Source of the DNA: Bacteroidota bacterium
Lineage (GTDB): Bacteria; Bacteroidota; Bacteroidia; Bacteroidales; VadinHA17
Direction: 5' to 3'
Assembly: GCA_029552825.1 (NCBI GenBank)
Contig: JAKPDL010000151.1
Coordinates: 23,988 to 87,987, forward strand
DNA: 64,000 bases
Positions 18,379-27,549 of this stretch are shown here, in pieces. The translations under genes were made by a program, and so were the position numbers. Below the pieces are notes generated by a model. It was not told the DNA's origin. It did not search any database and worked only from the letters and a program-made list of their open reading frames with translations. Numbering within the stretch: the stretch's first letter is position 1; each line of letters opens with the position of its first letter.

Positions 18379-19700
18379 GGGTTCTTCATAGTTGAAGGCT
18401 GACCTGTTGCTTCGAGCACATGCCACCACAGTTCACCGTTGACGTCTATTTTCTTCCGCTGTGAAGTGGCAAGCGGAATGGGAATAAGCGTAAACATATC
18501 ATTCCAGTAGCCGACAACAAAGTCTGTTCTACCTGCCATTGCCGCATGTACGGCATTTTGTGCCAGAAGGTTGCAGAATTTGCTGTCATTCGGGATGGCA
18601 GGCGCGCTCCTTATTATATAACTTGGATCAATATATCTCAGGCTAAAAGGAAAGCCTTTATCGGTAAATTCTTCAGTTATCTTTTCTTTCAGATAAACAC
18701 CTATATCCCTGTGTTTAATATTTCCTGAAGCATCTTTGATTTCTTCGGTTTTTTCAAAAAGATCCTGGCCGGCTCCTTCTGCAACAACAATCACTGCATG
18801 ATGTTTTTCTTCGAGTCTTTTTCTTAAAATCTTGAGAAAACCTCTGGGACCATAAAGATCAAATGGTACTTCGGGTATAAGCACAAAATTCACTTCCTGA
18901 ATTGATAAGGCAGCGTGAGCAGCTATGAAACCCGAATCGCGGCCCATTAGCTTAATGAGTGCGATGCCGTTATATGCTCCTGATGCTTCATTATGAGCAT
19001 TTCTGATTATGTCATTTGCAATTGAAAAGGCTGTTTCAAATCCAAAGGATTTTTCAATAAAACTTATGTCGTTATCAATTGTTTTTGGTATTCCTGCAAC
19101 TGCAATTTTAAGGTTTCTTTTTGTGATTTCTTCGTGAATTGCATGAGCTCCTCTCAATGTCCCATCACCGCCAATGCAAAATAGAATATTAACGTTTAAA
19201 ATTTCGAGGGTATCAACCATTTGAGCCGGATCCTGATGCCCTCTTGATGAGCCCAGAAAGCTACCGCCACTGAGATGTATATTGCTTACCAATTCAGGAG
19301 TCAGCTCAACAACTGGATGATTGTATTTAGCTACCAGACCTTCATAACCATACTTTATGCCGAGAATCCTGGTAACTCCATATCTGTAATAGAGCTCATG
19401 TACAAGACTTCTAATTACATTATTTAGTCCGGGACATAATCCGCCACAGGTTACTATAGCAACTTTTGTTTTTGCAGGTTCGAAAAATATATTTTCGCGT
19501 GGGCCTGCTTTTTCAAAAGAAAGCGGGTTTTCACCTTTTTCAAGGCAGCGTTTGAAATTAGAAAGAGAAACGTCATAGAGAATTCTTTCGTCCTCTTCCA
19601 GAAATTTGAATAGAGGAGTATAATTTCTTACGGTCTGAAGTAATGGCGACTTTATATTTGTTCGCCCAAGGGTCTTAACAATAAAATCCTCGTGGGTCAT
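18375..19700 (-). CDS. 6-phosphofructokinase, ATP-type signature
   Basis: A 441-residue member of the long PFK group (related to TP0108-type enzymes) that phosphorylates fructose 6-phosphate at the committed step of glycolysis. The nucleotide-site segment is CGGLCPGLNNVIR (84-97), the donor-specificity segment is GGDGT (177-181), and the catalytic loop is PKTIDND (205-211). Gly at the fourth position of GGDGT is the mark of ATP use; PPi-dependent enzymes have GGDD. The Lys in PKTIDND is usual for this long group. A second PFK with the opposite signature lies at 50787. The HAD phosphatase gene overlaps its stop by four bases, so the two are translationally coupled. Confidence 0.92.
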   Translation of the reverse strand: MTHEDFIVKTLGRTNIKSPLLQTVRNYTPLFKFLEEDERILYDVSLSNFKRCLEKGENPLSFEKAGPRENIFFEPAKTKVAIVTCGGLCPGLNNVIRSLVHELYYRYGVTRILGIKYGYEGLVAKYNHPVVELTPELVSNIHLSGGSFLGSSRGHQDPAQMVDTLEILNVNILFCIGGDGTLRGAHAIHEEITKRNLKIAVAGIPKTIDNDISFIEKSFGFETAFSIANDIIRNAHNEASGAYNGIALIKLMGRDSGFIAAHAALSIQEVNFVLIPEVPFDLYGPRGFLKILRKRLEEKHHAVIVVAEGAGQDLFEKTEEIKDASGNIKHRDIGVYLKEKITEEFTDKGFPFSLRYIDPSYIIRSAPAIPNDSKFCNLLAQNAVHAAMAGRTDFVVGYWNDMFTLIPIPLATSQRKKIDVNGELWWHVLEATGQPSTMKNP

Positions 19701-19758
19701 TATTTTACTTTTTATGGATTTACAGCTGATGCTTTTACATTATCTGATAACCTGTATC

Positions 19759-20664
19759 TTAATAAACTCCCTTTACTTTAGTTTTTATAGCGTAAAGACC
19801 TGTGCTTGCAGTTATGAATAGAGTTTTCCTGTCTTTGCCTCCGAAGCATACATTTGCTGTCCATTTTTCAGGTACAGGTATGTTGAGAATTCTGTTTCCT
19901 GACCTGTCAAATACTGTTACACCGTTTCCTGTAAGGTAAAGATTCCCTTTGTTATCTATTGTCATGCCATCTGAACCCATTTCACAGAAAAGGGTTTTGC
20001 CCGAAACGGTCCCATCAGAGTTGATAATATATTTCCATGTCTTTTTGTCGCCTATGTCGGCCACATAAAGAATTTTACCGTCAGGAGTTCCGATAATCCC
20101 ATTAGGCTGAACCAGATCATCAATAATTCTTATCGGTTCTTTTCTGCCGGGAGGCAGAAAATATACACATTGTTTGTCCTGAGGGCGCTCCGTATGATCC
20201 CACCATGTTCTTCTGTAAAAAGGGTCTGTGAAATATATTCCTCCGCCGGGTGCAATCCAGAGATCATTTGGTCCATTGAATACTGCATTATTATACTTTT
20301 GGACAATAATTTCAATTTTTTTGTCAGGAGATATTTTCCAGAGTTCGTTTTTCTCATCAGCACATGCCCATAGATTACCGTCTTTATCGAAAAACAGACC
20401 ATTGGCTCTTCCGGCAGGTTGCATAAATGTTTCAAGTTTTCCTTCGATAGTCCATACCATTATTCGGTTATTAGGCTGATCGGTAAAGTAAACGTTACCT
20501 TTTCTATCTGCTGCAGGACCTTCAGTAAAAGAAAAATCTCCTGCCAGTTTTATAACTTCAGCGCCTGGAGCAATAATAATATTCTTGTTTTTATTTTGAC
20601 CTTCAGCCCGATGCGAAAAGTTAAAAACGCATATTAATAATAACAATAGCCTGTATGTTTTCAT
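19759..20664 (-). CDS. SMP-30/gluconolactonase family protein, secreted
   Basis: A 301-residue protein with a signal peptide (about 1-22) and a six-bladed beta-propeller of the SMP-30/gluconolaconase/LRE type. Blades show the repeated pattern DxxGNxxxTD. Likely metal ligands are Glu in FTEGPA, Asn in NGPNDLW, Asn in QPNGI and Asp in GSDGMTID. The family hydrolyses sugar lactones, so a periplasmic lactonase is the best guess; substrate unknown. It lies 10 bases downstream of the aldo/keto reductase gene on the same strand; reductase/dehydrogenase plus lactonase would fit a sugar oxidation pathway. Confidence 0.85.
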   Translation of the reverse strand: MKTYRLLLLLICVFNFSHRAEGQNKNKNIIIAPGAEVIKLAGDFSFTEGPAADRKGNVYFTDQPNNRIMVWTIEGKLETFMQPAGRANGLFFDKDGNLWACADEKNELWKISPDKKIEIIVQKYNNAVFNGPNDLWIAPGGGIYFTDPFYRRTWWDHTERPQDKQCVYFLPPGRKEPIRIIDDLVQPNGIIGTPDGKILYVADIGDKKTWKYIINSDGTVSGKTLFCEMGSDGMTIDNKGNLYLTGNGVTVFDRSGNRILNIPVPEKWTANVCFGGKDRKTLFITASTGLYAIKTKVKGVY

Positions 20665-20674
20665 GGCTGTAATT

Positions 20675-21583
20675 TTACAATACCTTATTTTTCATTCTGT
20701 TTATATAATCATCAATCTGTTCAGGTTTTTCAAAGCCTATAATTATCATATCCACTGTACCCAGTCCGAGAACAAATTTAAGTGAAGCATTAATCTTTTC
20801 CGGATCATTTCTGAATTTTCCGTTACCGATAAGTTTCATTCCAATAACTCCCTTTCCTGAATCATGAATCTTTTTTATTACAGGTAAAACTTCATCAGGA
20901 TCTTTACTGTCCATACTTTCACCAAAAGGATTTATTCTAACATGGATAACATCAACCCACGGGCTTTCTGCAGCTGCTTTAAGTGCTTCGAGTGAATGTA
21001 CCGAAACACCATGGGCTCTGATTATTTTCTTAGCCTTAAGATTTTCAAGGCCATCCATAAATCTTTTCTGCTCGTCGGTCCATGTTCCGGAAGTCATGCA
21101 ATGAAGTTGAACGATGTCGATATAGTCAGTATTTAGTTCTTTTCTGAATCTGTCTACAACTATTTCTGCATCTGGTCTTTCCGGTTCCGGGATTCCTCCC
21201 CTAAGTACCCACATTTTTGTTCCAATTACGTAAGATTCACGAGGATACGATTTGAGTGCCTCTCTTGTAAATGGGTGGGTACCATAGCTGTCGGCACAAT
21301 CAAAGTACCGTATACCCTTTTCATATGCTGCCTTTATTACAGATTCAGCAACTCCGGCTCTTGTAATATTTGAAGAGCGGTTGTAACCACTGTAGCCTGT
21401 TCCCATGCCGAGAAGTGTTGTCCGGATACCTGTTTTTCCAAGTGTTATTATTTTAAACGGGTCAGCACCAGAAAACTGGTTAAGGCCAGCGGCAAAAGAT
21501 AAGTCTTTATTCAAAAGAACGGTACCGGTTCCGGCAGCAGCAATTGTGAAAAATTGTCTCCTCGAAAACCTTTTTGGCTTCAT
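20675..21583 (-). CDS. Aldo/keto reductase with Tat signal
   Basis: A 302-residue aldo/keto reductase. The N terminus has a twin-arginine signal (SRRQFF at residues 7-12, then a hydrophobic stretch and an Ala-rich cleavage region), so the folded, cofactor-loaded enzyme should be exported. The barrel carries the catalytic tetrad in FDCADSYG (Asp, Tyr), GTKM (Lys) and QLHCM (His). NAD(P)H use in the periplasm is puzzling, as for other Tat-exported oxidoreductases such as the Gfo/Idh family, where the cofactor is carried along bound. It is first of a two-gene unit with the SMP-30 protein. Confidence 0.88.
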   Translation of the reverse strand: MKPKRFSRRQFFTIAAAGTGTVLLNKDLSFAAGLNQFSGADPFKIITLGKTGIRTTLLGMGTGYSGYNRSSNITRAGVAESVIKAAYEKGIRYFDCADSYGTHPFTREALKSYPRESYVIGTKMWVLRGGIPEPERPDAEIVVDRFRKELNTDYIDIVQLHCMTSGTWTDEQKRFMDGLENLKAKKIIRAHGVSVHSLEALKAAAESPWVDVIHVRINPFGESMDSKDPDEVLPVIKKIHDSGKGVIGMKLIGNGKFRNDPEKINASLKFVLGLGTVDMIIIGFEKPEQIDDYINRMKNKVL

Positions 21584-21624
21584 CAGTGTAAATTATTATG
21601 GTTCATTGTAAATATATAGAAAAT

Positions 21625-21647
21625 TTATAATAGAGAAACTATTATAA
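21625..21647. repeat. AT-rich inverted repeat upstream of the aldo/keto reductase gene
   Basis: TTATAATAG and CTATTATAA form a perfect 9-base inverted repeat around a 5-base AGAAA centre. It lies 42 bases ahead of the aldo/keto reductase start in the 186-base gap between that gene and the CocE-type hydrolase gene. It could be a regulator operator or chance in AT-rich DNA. Nothing else recognisable is in this gap. Confidence 0.35.
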
Positions 21648-21769
21648 CACAGATTCAGAATATCATTCAGATTGCAGACAGTTCTGTTTATTTTACAAAT
21701 CCTAATATAGTAAGAAGTCTATTTGAGAAGTTTATGAAAATATGTAAAAATCATCAATTCAATAATGAG

Positions 21770-23959
21770 TTATTTTTCCTTAAGTACAAGTACTTTAAGA
21801 TTAGTAGGATATTTCAAATCATGATATATTCTGTGAGTGGCTTTTTGAAAATCTTCCTCACTGCATTTATAAATATTCACAAATTTCTGAGGATTTCTGT
21901 CAACCAGAGGGAACCATGAATTCTGTATCTGTATCATTATTCTATGTCCCTTTTTAAATGTGTGAGCCACATCGGGTATTGTATATTTGACTTCGGTCAC
22001 TTTTCCGGGTATAAAAGGCTCAGGCTTTTCGAAACTGTTTCGGTATCTACCTCTGAATACTTCACCTCTGACAAGCATCTGATAACCTCCAAGGGGCACG
22101 TTAATCTTTTTATCCTCAGGATTTTTCATATCGGGCGGGAAAACATCTATAAGTTTAACTACGTAATCTGCATCTGTTCCGGTGGTGGACACAAAAAGAT
22201 CTGCTGTGAGGGGTCCTGTAAACGTAATATCTTCAGCCAGAATATCTGTTGCGTAAACCATAACATCAGGCCTGCGGGAGGCAAATCTCTGATCATCAGT
22301 CATATATTCTGCGGTTCTGGACGCGTGGACATCTTCGGTATATGGCACTGGTTTCATCGGGTCCGACACATATTCATCAAAACTGGATTTAACGGTAGGA
22401 GCAGTAAATGAAAGTTTTCCTCCTGGTTGCAGATATAATTTTTTCTCTTCCGTGTTAACAGGGGGCCATATATCAAATTCCCGCCATGTATTGGAGCCTG
22501 TTATAAATATGGTCGCTTCTGCAAATTTTCCGTTACCTTCACCTTTCAGGTAATAATCAAAAAATTCTTTTTCAAGTTGAATAAATTTTTCATTTGCATC
22601 TAAACCCCAATAAATGTTGCCAAGGTTTTCTGCCTTTCCAAAAGCCCACTGGCTATGTGACCATGGTCCCATAACGATGGTGTTTGGAAGTGTCCTTGGG
22701 TTCTGTTCCTCAATAGCCTGGTATGTATGCAGGGTTCCGTAAAGGTCTTCGGCATCGAACCATCCACCTACTGTCATTACTGCAGGTTTAATATTTTTAA
22801 GATACTGCCTGGGATCCCTAGCTTTCCAGAAATCATCATAATCAGGATGTGCAAATGCATCATTCCAGAATTTGACGCTGTCGCCAAAATATTTTGGCGA
22901 TATATTTCTTATAGGGCCTAGTGAAAGGAAAAACTCATAATTGTCGGGAACAGGCCATTTGAATGATGGAAATCCTCTGCGGCTTGGAGTGCGGTGCTGG
23001 TGGCCATTGCTGTAAAAGAAACTGAAACAGTCGAGAAGGAAAAATGCTCCGTTGTGGTGAAAATCATCACCAATAAACCATGCAGTAACAGGTGCCTGGG
23101 GTGAAACTGCTTTTACCGCAGGATGGGCATTTATAGCTCCCATGGTGGAATAAAAACCAGGGTACGAAATACCGAATATTCCAACCCTGCCATTGTTACC
23201 TGGAACATTTTTAACAAGCCAGTCAACCGTATCCCATGTATCAGTAGTTTCATCAATGTCTTTGTCAGAGGTTTTGACAGGTATAACCGGTCTGATATCC
23301 TCAAAAACACCTTCACTCATATATTTACCCCTTACATCCTGAAAAACCATAATGTATTCTGATTCAGCATATCTTGAGTAAACCTGCATAAAGTAATTAA
23401 AGGCATCAGGTCCTCCTGGTTCAATATTGTAAGGTGTCCGGTTTAACAATATCGGATGCAGTACGGTTTTATTCTTAGGTATATAAATTGATGTAAATAA
23501 TCGTATTCCATCGCGCATTGTTATATAGACTTCCTGTTTTTCATATTTTTCTTTCAAAGCTGCCTGACTGCCAGGAGCAGCAGCAACAGGACGTCGTGTG
23601 AATGTAAGTTCAAACTTTTGTCCTCCCTGAAATAGAGTACCTTCAATAGCCGAATAGTCTGGCGTTACTTTCCCGGAGTATCTGAATCCTGCCTGTGAAT
23701 GAGAGAATGAAAAATCAGGGTAAGTGAAAGTTGTAGTAGTTGAGGGAATACCTATTGCACCCTGATCCGGGCTGTCCCAGGTTGAACTATAGCCATTCTC
23801 TGAACGAGTTACATGAAGGTTAATACGGAGTGAAATACCCTGTACTGAAATTGATCCATACCAGTCACCTGTGATTGACTGGCTTTCTACCGGAATTACG
23901 ATAACTGCTAAAAATAATGCAGCACATAAATGTCTGATAATAAATTTTGAAGGTTTCAT
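21770..23959 (-). CDS. CocE/NonD family hydrolase, secreted (X-Pro dipeptidyl-peptidase-like)
   Basis: A 729-residue exported serine hydrolase. After a signal peptide (about 1-26) comes a beta domain of about 100 residues (ITGDWYGSI...TWDSPDQGAIGIP...), which often precedes secreted hydrolases in this phylum. The alpha/beta hydrolase domain has nucleophile Ser in GISYPG, Asp in GGWFDAEDLYG and His in GPWSHSQW; the C-terminal jelly-roll (about 540-725) completes the CocE/PepX architecture. Members cleave acyl esters, amides or N-terminal X-Pro peptides, and glutaryl-acylase relatives cut beta-lactam side chains; the substrate here is unknown. I chose the ATG at 23959; a start at 23983 would add eight residues. 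Confidence 0.9.
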   Translation of the reverse strand: MKPSKFIIRHLCAALFLAVIVIPVESQSITGDWYGSISVQGISLRINLHVTRSENGYSSTWDSPDQGAIGIPSTTTTFTYPDFSFSHSQAGFRYSGKVTPDYSAIEGTLFQGGQKFELTFTRRPVAAAPGSQAALKEKYEKQEVYITMRDGIRLFTSIYIPKNKTVLHPILLNRTPYNIEPGGPDAFNYFMQVYSRYAESEYIMVFQDVRGKYMSEGVFEDIRPVIPVKTSDKDIDETTDTWDTVDWLVKNVPGNNGRVGIFGISYPGFYSTMGAINAHPAVKAVSPQAPVTAWFIGDDFHHNGAFFLLDCFSFFYSNGHQHRTPSRRGFPSFKWPVPDNYEFFLSLGPIRNISPKYFGDSVKFWNDAFAHPDYDDFWKARDPRQYLKNIKPAVMTVGGWFDAEDLYGTLHTYQAIEEQNPRTLPNTIVMGPWSHSQWAFGKAENLGNIYWGLDANEKFIQLEKEFFDYYLKGEGNGKFAEATIFITGSNTWREFDIWPPVNTEEKKLYLQPGGKLSFTAPTVKSSFDEYVSDPMKPVPYTEDVHASRTAEYMTDDQRFASRRPDVMVYATDILAEDITFTGPLTADLFVSTTGTDADYVVKLIDVFPPDMKNPEDKKINVPLGGYQMLVRGEVFRGRYRNSFEKPEPFIPGKVTEVKYTIPDVAHTFKKGHRIMIQIQNSWFPLVDRNPQKFVNIYKCSEEDFQKATHRIYHDLKYPTNLKVLVLKEK

Positions 23960-24009
23960 TTGGGTATATTTTAATGATTTCAATTTAATCTATGTACATA
24001 AATAATTTT

Positions 24010-24420
24010 TCAATCTGGTAGCTTGAGCTTTTTTAGTACAAATTCAGGGGAGACGGGTCTTCCGTTTTTTGTTGCAGCACCCATCACAACTGCGTGAACA
24101 ATGTGTTTGTAATCAGGAAGTCTGAAAATATCCTGTTCGAATGCAATTCGAACATTTCCTTCCTTTCTTACATTAAGGCATACCTTGAAAGTATCCTTGC
24201 TTCTTAGAGGGAACTTGTAATCAATTTCAATGCGGACAATAATAAGATCTGTACCTTCATTGTGAAGATCTGAAAAACTTATTCCTTTCGACAGAAGAAA
24301 CTCATGACGTGTGTGTTCAAGATAATGAAGATAGTTTGCATTATTAACAATTCCCTGAAGGTCACATTCATAATCGCGCACTCTGAAATCAAGGCAGAAA
24401 ATATATTTATTGGAATGCAT
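24010..24420 (-). CDS. Hotdog-fold acyl-CoA thioesterase (YbgC/FcbC-like)
   Basis: A 136-residue single hotdog domain of the 4-hydroxybenzoyl-CoA thioesterase group. The signature near the N terminus is VRDYECDLQGIVNNANYLHYLEH; the Asp in ECDLQG matches the catalytic acid of FcbC-type enzymes. It likely hydrolyses a short or medium acyl-CoA in the cytosol. The ATG at 24420 is preferred over a TTG at 24441. It begins just 51 bases after the polyprenyl synthase stop on the same strand, so the two may be co-transcribed, with no obvious biochemical link. Confidence 0.86.
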   Translation of the reverse strand: MHSNKYIFCLDFRVRDYECDLQGIVNNANYLHYLEHTRHEFLLSKGISFSDLHNEGTDLIIVRIEIDYKFPLRSKDTFKVCLNVRKEGNVRIAFEQDIFRLPDYKHIVHAVVMGAATKNGRPVSPEFVLKKLKLPD

Positions 24421-24471
24421 GTTGATATTATGGTTGTTCAAAGTTTGAGTGTTTTAATAATGTTAGATTTT

Positions 24472-25446
24472 TCAGCTGTTACGTGATGTTGTATAATGAA
24501 TAAATTCTTTCATTGAGTTTTTCACCTCGGAATCTGGATAATAGTCAAGTATTGCCAGAGCTTTATCACGGTACTGGTTCATTTTGGTTTCAGCATATTC
24601 AATTCCACCGGTATCTTCGACGTATTTAATTACCTGGTTTATCTCATCCCTGCTTTTTTTCTTTTTCTTAACGATATTGATCATGTGTTTCTTTTCATTA
24701 ACCGGTGATTTTTCCAGAGCATAAATCAGGGGTAGAGTTATTTTGCGTTCCTTGATATCATTTCCGGGTGCTTTTCCTGTTAATCCATTTCTTTCATAAT
24801 CGAGTATGTCATCCCGGATCTGGAAAGCTATTCCAATGTTTTCACCGAGTTCTTTCATCATCTGGACAATATCGGGATCCTTTGTAACAGATATAGTGCC
24901 GCAGGCAGTGCAGGCTGCAATGAGTGCAGCTGTTTTTGAACTGATAATTTTGAAATAATCATCCTCTTTTATGTTCAGTTTTCTTGCTTTCTGGAGTTGA
25001 AGCAGTTCTCCCTGGGCCATTGATTTAACAGCTTCGGAAACAATTTCCAGCATGTCATAGCGGTTATTCTCGATACTCACAAGAAGTCCTGTCGCCAGCA
25101 TATAGTCACCCACGAGAACAGCAATTTTTGAATTCCATAATGCATTTACCGACAATGCACCCCTTCTTTCCATTGCATCATCTACAACATCATCATGTAC
25201 AAGGGATGCCGTGTGAAGCAGTTCAATCAGTGTTGCAGCAACATATGCAGATTCATTTATCTCCCCGTTAAGCCGTGCAGAGAGGAATACAAGAAGTGGC
25301 CTCATCTGCTTGCCTTTTCTTCTGAAAATGTAATTCAGTATTATTTTCAGCAATGGCACTTCGCTTTTAAAGGACCTGTTGAAAAACCGTTCAAATTCAG
25401 CCATCTCTTTTTCTACAGGTCGTCTAATTTCTGAAAGCGCAGACAT
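24472..25446 (-). CDS. Long-chain trans-prenyl diphosphate synthase
   Basis: A 324-residue all-alpha polyprenyl synthase of the IspB/HepT type. The first Asp-rich motif is DDVVDDAMERRG and the second is RDDILDYE; the RPLLVFLSARL block precedes the first. Such enzymes extend farnesyl diphosphate with isopentenyl diphosphate to the side chain of menaquinone, which is the respiratory quinone in this phylum; chain length cannot be read reliably here. The cytosolic enzyme is probably transcribed from the -7 element at 25482-25489, separate from lspA upstream. Confidence 0.93.
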   Translation of the reverse strand: MSALSEIRRPVEKEMAEFERFFNRSFKSEVPLLKIILNYIFRRKGKQMRPLLVFLSARLNGEINESAYVAATLIELLHTASLVHDDVVDDAMERRGALSVNALWNSKIAVLVGDYMLATGLLVSIENNRYDMLEIVSEAVKSMAQGELLQLQKARKLNIKEDDYFKIISSKTAALIAACTACGTISVTKDPDIVQMMKELGENIGIAFQIRDDILDYERNGLTGKAPGNDIKERKITLPLIYALEKSPVNEKKHMINIVKKKKKSRDEINQVIKYVEDTGGIEYAETKMNQYRDKALAILDYYPDSEVKNSMKEFIHYTTSRNS

Positions 25447-25481
25447 AGATAAAAAACAATGAATAAATGATTATTAATTTT

Positions 25482-25489
25482 CAAACTTA
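25482..25489 (-). promoter_or_regulatory. Probable -7 promoter element for the polyprenyl synthase gene
   Basis: Reads TAAGTTTG on the minus strand (TAnnTTTG), 36 bases ahead of the ATG at 25446, predicting a leader of about 30 bases. No matching -33 element was found. It lies in the 128-base gap below lspA. Confidence 0.4.
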
Positions 25490-25574
25490 CGAAAAATAAA
25501 TGGCAGAATGTCATTTACTTTGTAATATTTCTTATCGACGCAAGGAAATTATGAAGGAAAGAAATTTACAGAAA

Positions 25575-26216
25575 TCAGCTAATGTTTTTGAACATTTTTT
25601 TCTGGAAAATAATAATTGAAAAGACTCCACAGGTTATTGCAGCATCAGAGATATTGAATACAGGCCTGAAAAATATAAATTGCTGACCCGGCTTTATTGG
25701 CGACCAGTCGGGCCATGTAGTATTTATTACAGGAAAATAGAACATATCAACGACCTTACCAAGAAGCAATGATGAATATCCACCTTCTGGAGGGAACAAT
25801 ACTGCAACTTTATCATAAGTACTTTCACTAAAGATAATGCCGTAAAAGGCGCTGTCGATGAAATTGCCGGAAGCGCCTGCCACTATTGCACTTACTGCCA
25901 TAATCAGGCTCCAGTTTGCATTTTTTTTGATAAGTATTGAAAGGTACCAGCTTATTCCAGCAATAGCTATAATTCTGAAGATGCTAAGTAAAATTTTACC
26001 CCCTTTGCCCCCGAGCTCCATGCCGAATGCCATACCATTATTTTCGATAAAATGCAGCATTCCATATCTGCCAAAAATTGGTATTTCCTGGCCTATTGTC
26101 ATATGTGTTTTGACCCATATTTTTAGCGCCTGATCAACCAACAGGATGAGGAGGATAAACAGAATAGCTTTATGACCCGTCGATAGTTTCATTCTGAAAC
26201 TGGAAAATAAATTCAT
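25575..26216 (-). CDS. lspA: Lipoprotein signal peptidase (signal peptidase II)
   Basis: A 213-residue inner-membrane aspartyl protease that removes the signal peptide from prolipoproteins after lipidation. Catalytic aspartates are recognisable in the GNFIDSAFYG segment and in the later VVDMFYFP segment; the NNGMAFGMELGG block is the conserved ENxGxAF region. Four hydrophobic helices are visible. It is somewhat longer than E. coli LspA (164 residues), due to an insert in the second half, which is normal for this phylum. The window encodes at least six lipoprotein substrates. Divergent from the UroD-like gene. Confidence 0.94.
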   Translation of the reverse strand: MNLFSSFRMKLSTGHKAILFILLILLVDQALKIWVKTHMTIGQEIPIFGRYGMLHFIENNGMAFGMELGGKGGKILLSIFRIIAIAGISWYLSILIKKNANWSLIMAVSAIVAGASGNFIDSAFYGIIFSESTYDKVAVLFPPEGGYSSLLLGKVVDMFYFPVINTTWPDWSPIKPGQQFIFFRPVFNISDAAITCGVFSIIIFQKKMFKNIS

Positions 26217-26292
26217 GGCGCAAAATAAGCAAAAAAAGAATTTATTAAAGAAAATATTATCTTTCTACTTTGAATTAATAATTTGAAGAAGT

Positions 26293-27549
26293 ATGACTTC
26301 AAAAGAAATTATTCTTGCAGCCCTTGACCATAAAGAAACAGGAAGAATACCTGTAGATTTCGGAAGTACCAGCGTAACAGGTATTCATGTCAGGGCAGTG
26401 GAAAACCTCAGAAATTATTACGGACTTGAAAAGAAACCGGTAAAGGTAATTGAGCCTTTTCAAATGCTGGGGGAGATTGATGAAGATCTTGCAGAGATAT
26501 TGGGGACGGATGTTATCGGACTAACATCACGAAAAAACATGTTTGGAATTCCACAGGATGAAGGGTGGAAAGAATTCAGAACATTCTGGGGACAGGTTGT
26601 ATTATTGCCAGAGAAGTTTAATACAACATTTGATGAAGATGGTGCTTTGCTGATTTATCCGGAAGGAGATACTTCTGTGCCTCCATGTGCAAAAATGCCA
26701 AAAGCAGGGTATTTTTTTGATGCTATTATCCGTCAGGAACCAATAGATGAGAATAATCTCAATGTTGAGGATAACCTTGAGGAATTTAGCCTGATACAGG
26801 AAGAAGATATTGCATGGTGGAAAAAACAATTTGACCTTGCCAGAAAAAGCAATAAAGCAGTAGTTGCAAATTTTGGTGGAACTGCAATTGGAGATATTGC
26901 ACTTGTTCCCGGGCTGAATCTCAAATGCCCAAAAGGTATAAGAGATGTAGCAGAATGGTATATTTCTACTGTTGCCAGGCAGGATTATCTGCATAAGATT
27001 TTTGAAAAACAGACGGATATAGCTTTGCAAAATCTTTCGAAGCTGCAAAAGGCGGGAGGCGATGCTGTTGATGTTGTATTTATCTGCGGCACTGATTTTG
27101 GAACTCAGACTTCAACATTTTGCAGCGGTGAGGTTTTCGATAGACTATATGCTCCCTATTACAAAAAGATGAATGACTGGATACACAGCAACACAAGATG
27201 GAAGACTTTCAAACATTCATGTGGTGCAGTTGAACCCTTTATAAGGAAATTTATTGAATGCGGGTTCGATATACTTAATCCGGTCCAGATTAATGCAGCA
27301 GGTATGAATCCAGTTCAGCTGAAAAAGAAATACGGAAAAGATATTGTATTCTGGGGTGGCGGTGTTGATACCCAGAAGGTTCTTGCTTTCGGAACACCTC
27401 AGGAAGTACGCAGACAGGTAATAGAAAACTGTAGAATTTTTGGAGAGGGAGGAGGTTTTGTTTTTAATACAGTACACAATATACAGGCCAATGTTCCGGT
27501 TGAGAACATTGTTTCGATGGTGGAAACCCTTAAAGAGCTTAACAGTTAA
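26293..27549 (+). CDS. Uroporphyrinogen decarboxylase-fold protein (MtaA/CmuA-like)
   Basis: A 418-residue protein of the UroD superfamily. It begins MTSKEIILAALDHKETGRIPVDFG, the usual N terminus of the methyltransferase-like branch, and contains FKHSCGAVEPFIRKFIECGFDILNPVQ and FWGGGVDTQKVL, typical of that branch. True HemE motifs are not seen, so heme synthesis is unlikely; relatives transfer methyl groups between corrinoid proteins and coenzymes, or act on O-methyl aromatic compounds. No corrinoid protein gene is adjacent, so the function stays open. Cytosolic. Its stop codon directly abuts that of the convergent lipoprotein gene. Confidence 0.85.
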   Translation: MTSKEIILAALDHKETGRIPVDFGSTSVTGIHVRAVENLRNYYGLEKKPVKVIEPFQMLGEIDEDLAEILGTDVIGLTSRKNMFGIPQDEGWKEFRTFWGQVVLLPEKFNTTFDEDGALLIYPEGDTSVPPCAKMPKAGYFFDAIIRQEPIDENNLNVEDNLEEFSLIQEEDIAWWKKQFDLARKSNKAVVANFGGTAIGDIALVPGLNLKCPKGIRDVAEWYISTVARQDYLHKIFEKQTDIALQNLSKLQKAGGDAVDVVFICGTDFGTQTSTFCSGEVFDRLYAPYYKKMNDWIHSNTRWKTFKHSCGAVEPFIRKFIECGFDILNPVQINAAGMNPVQLKKKYGKDIVFWGGGVDTQKVLAFGTPQEVRRQVIENCRIFGEGGGFVFNTVHNIQANVPVENIVSMVETLKELNS

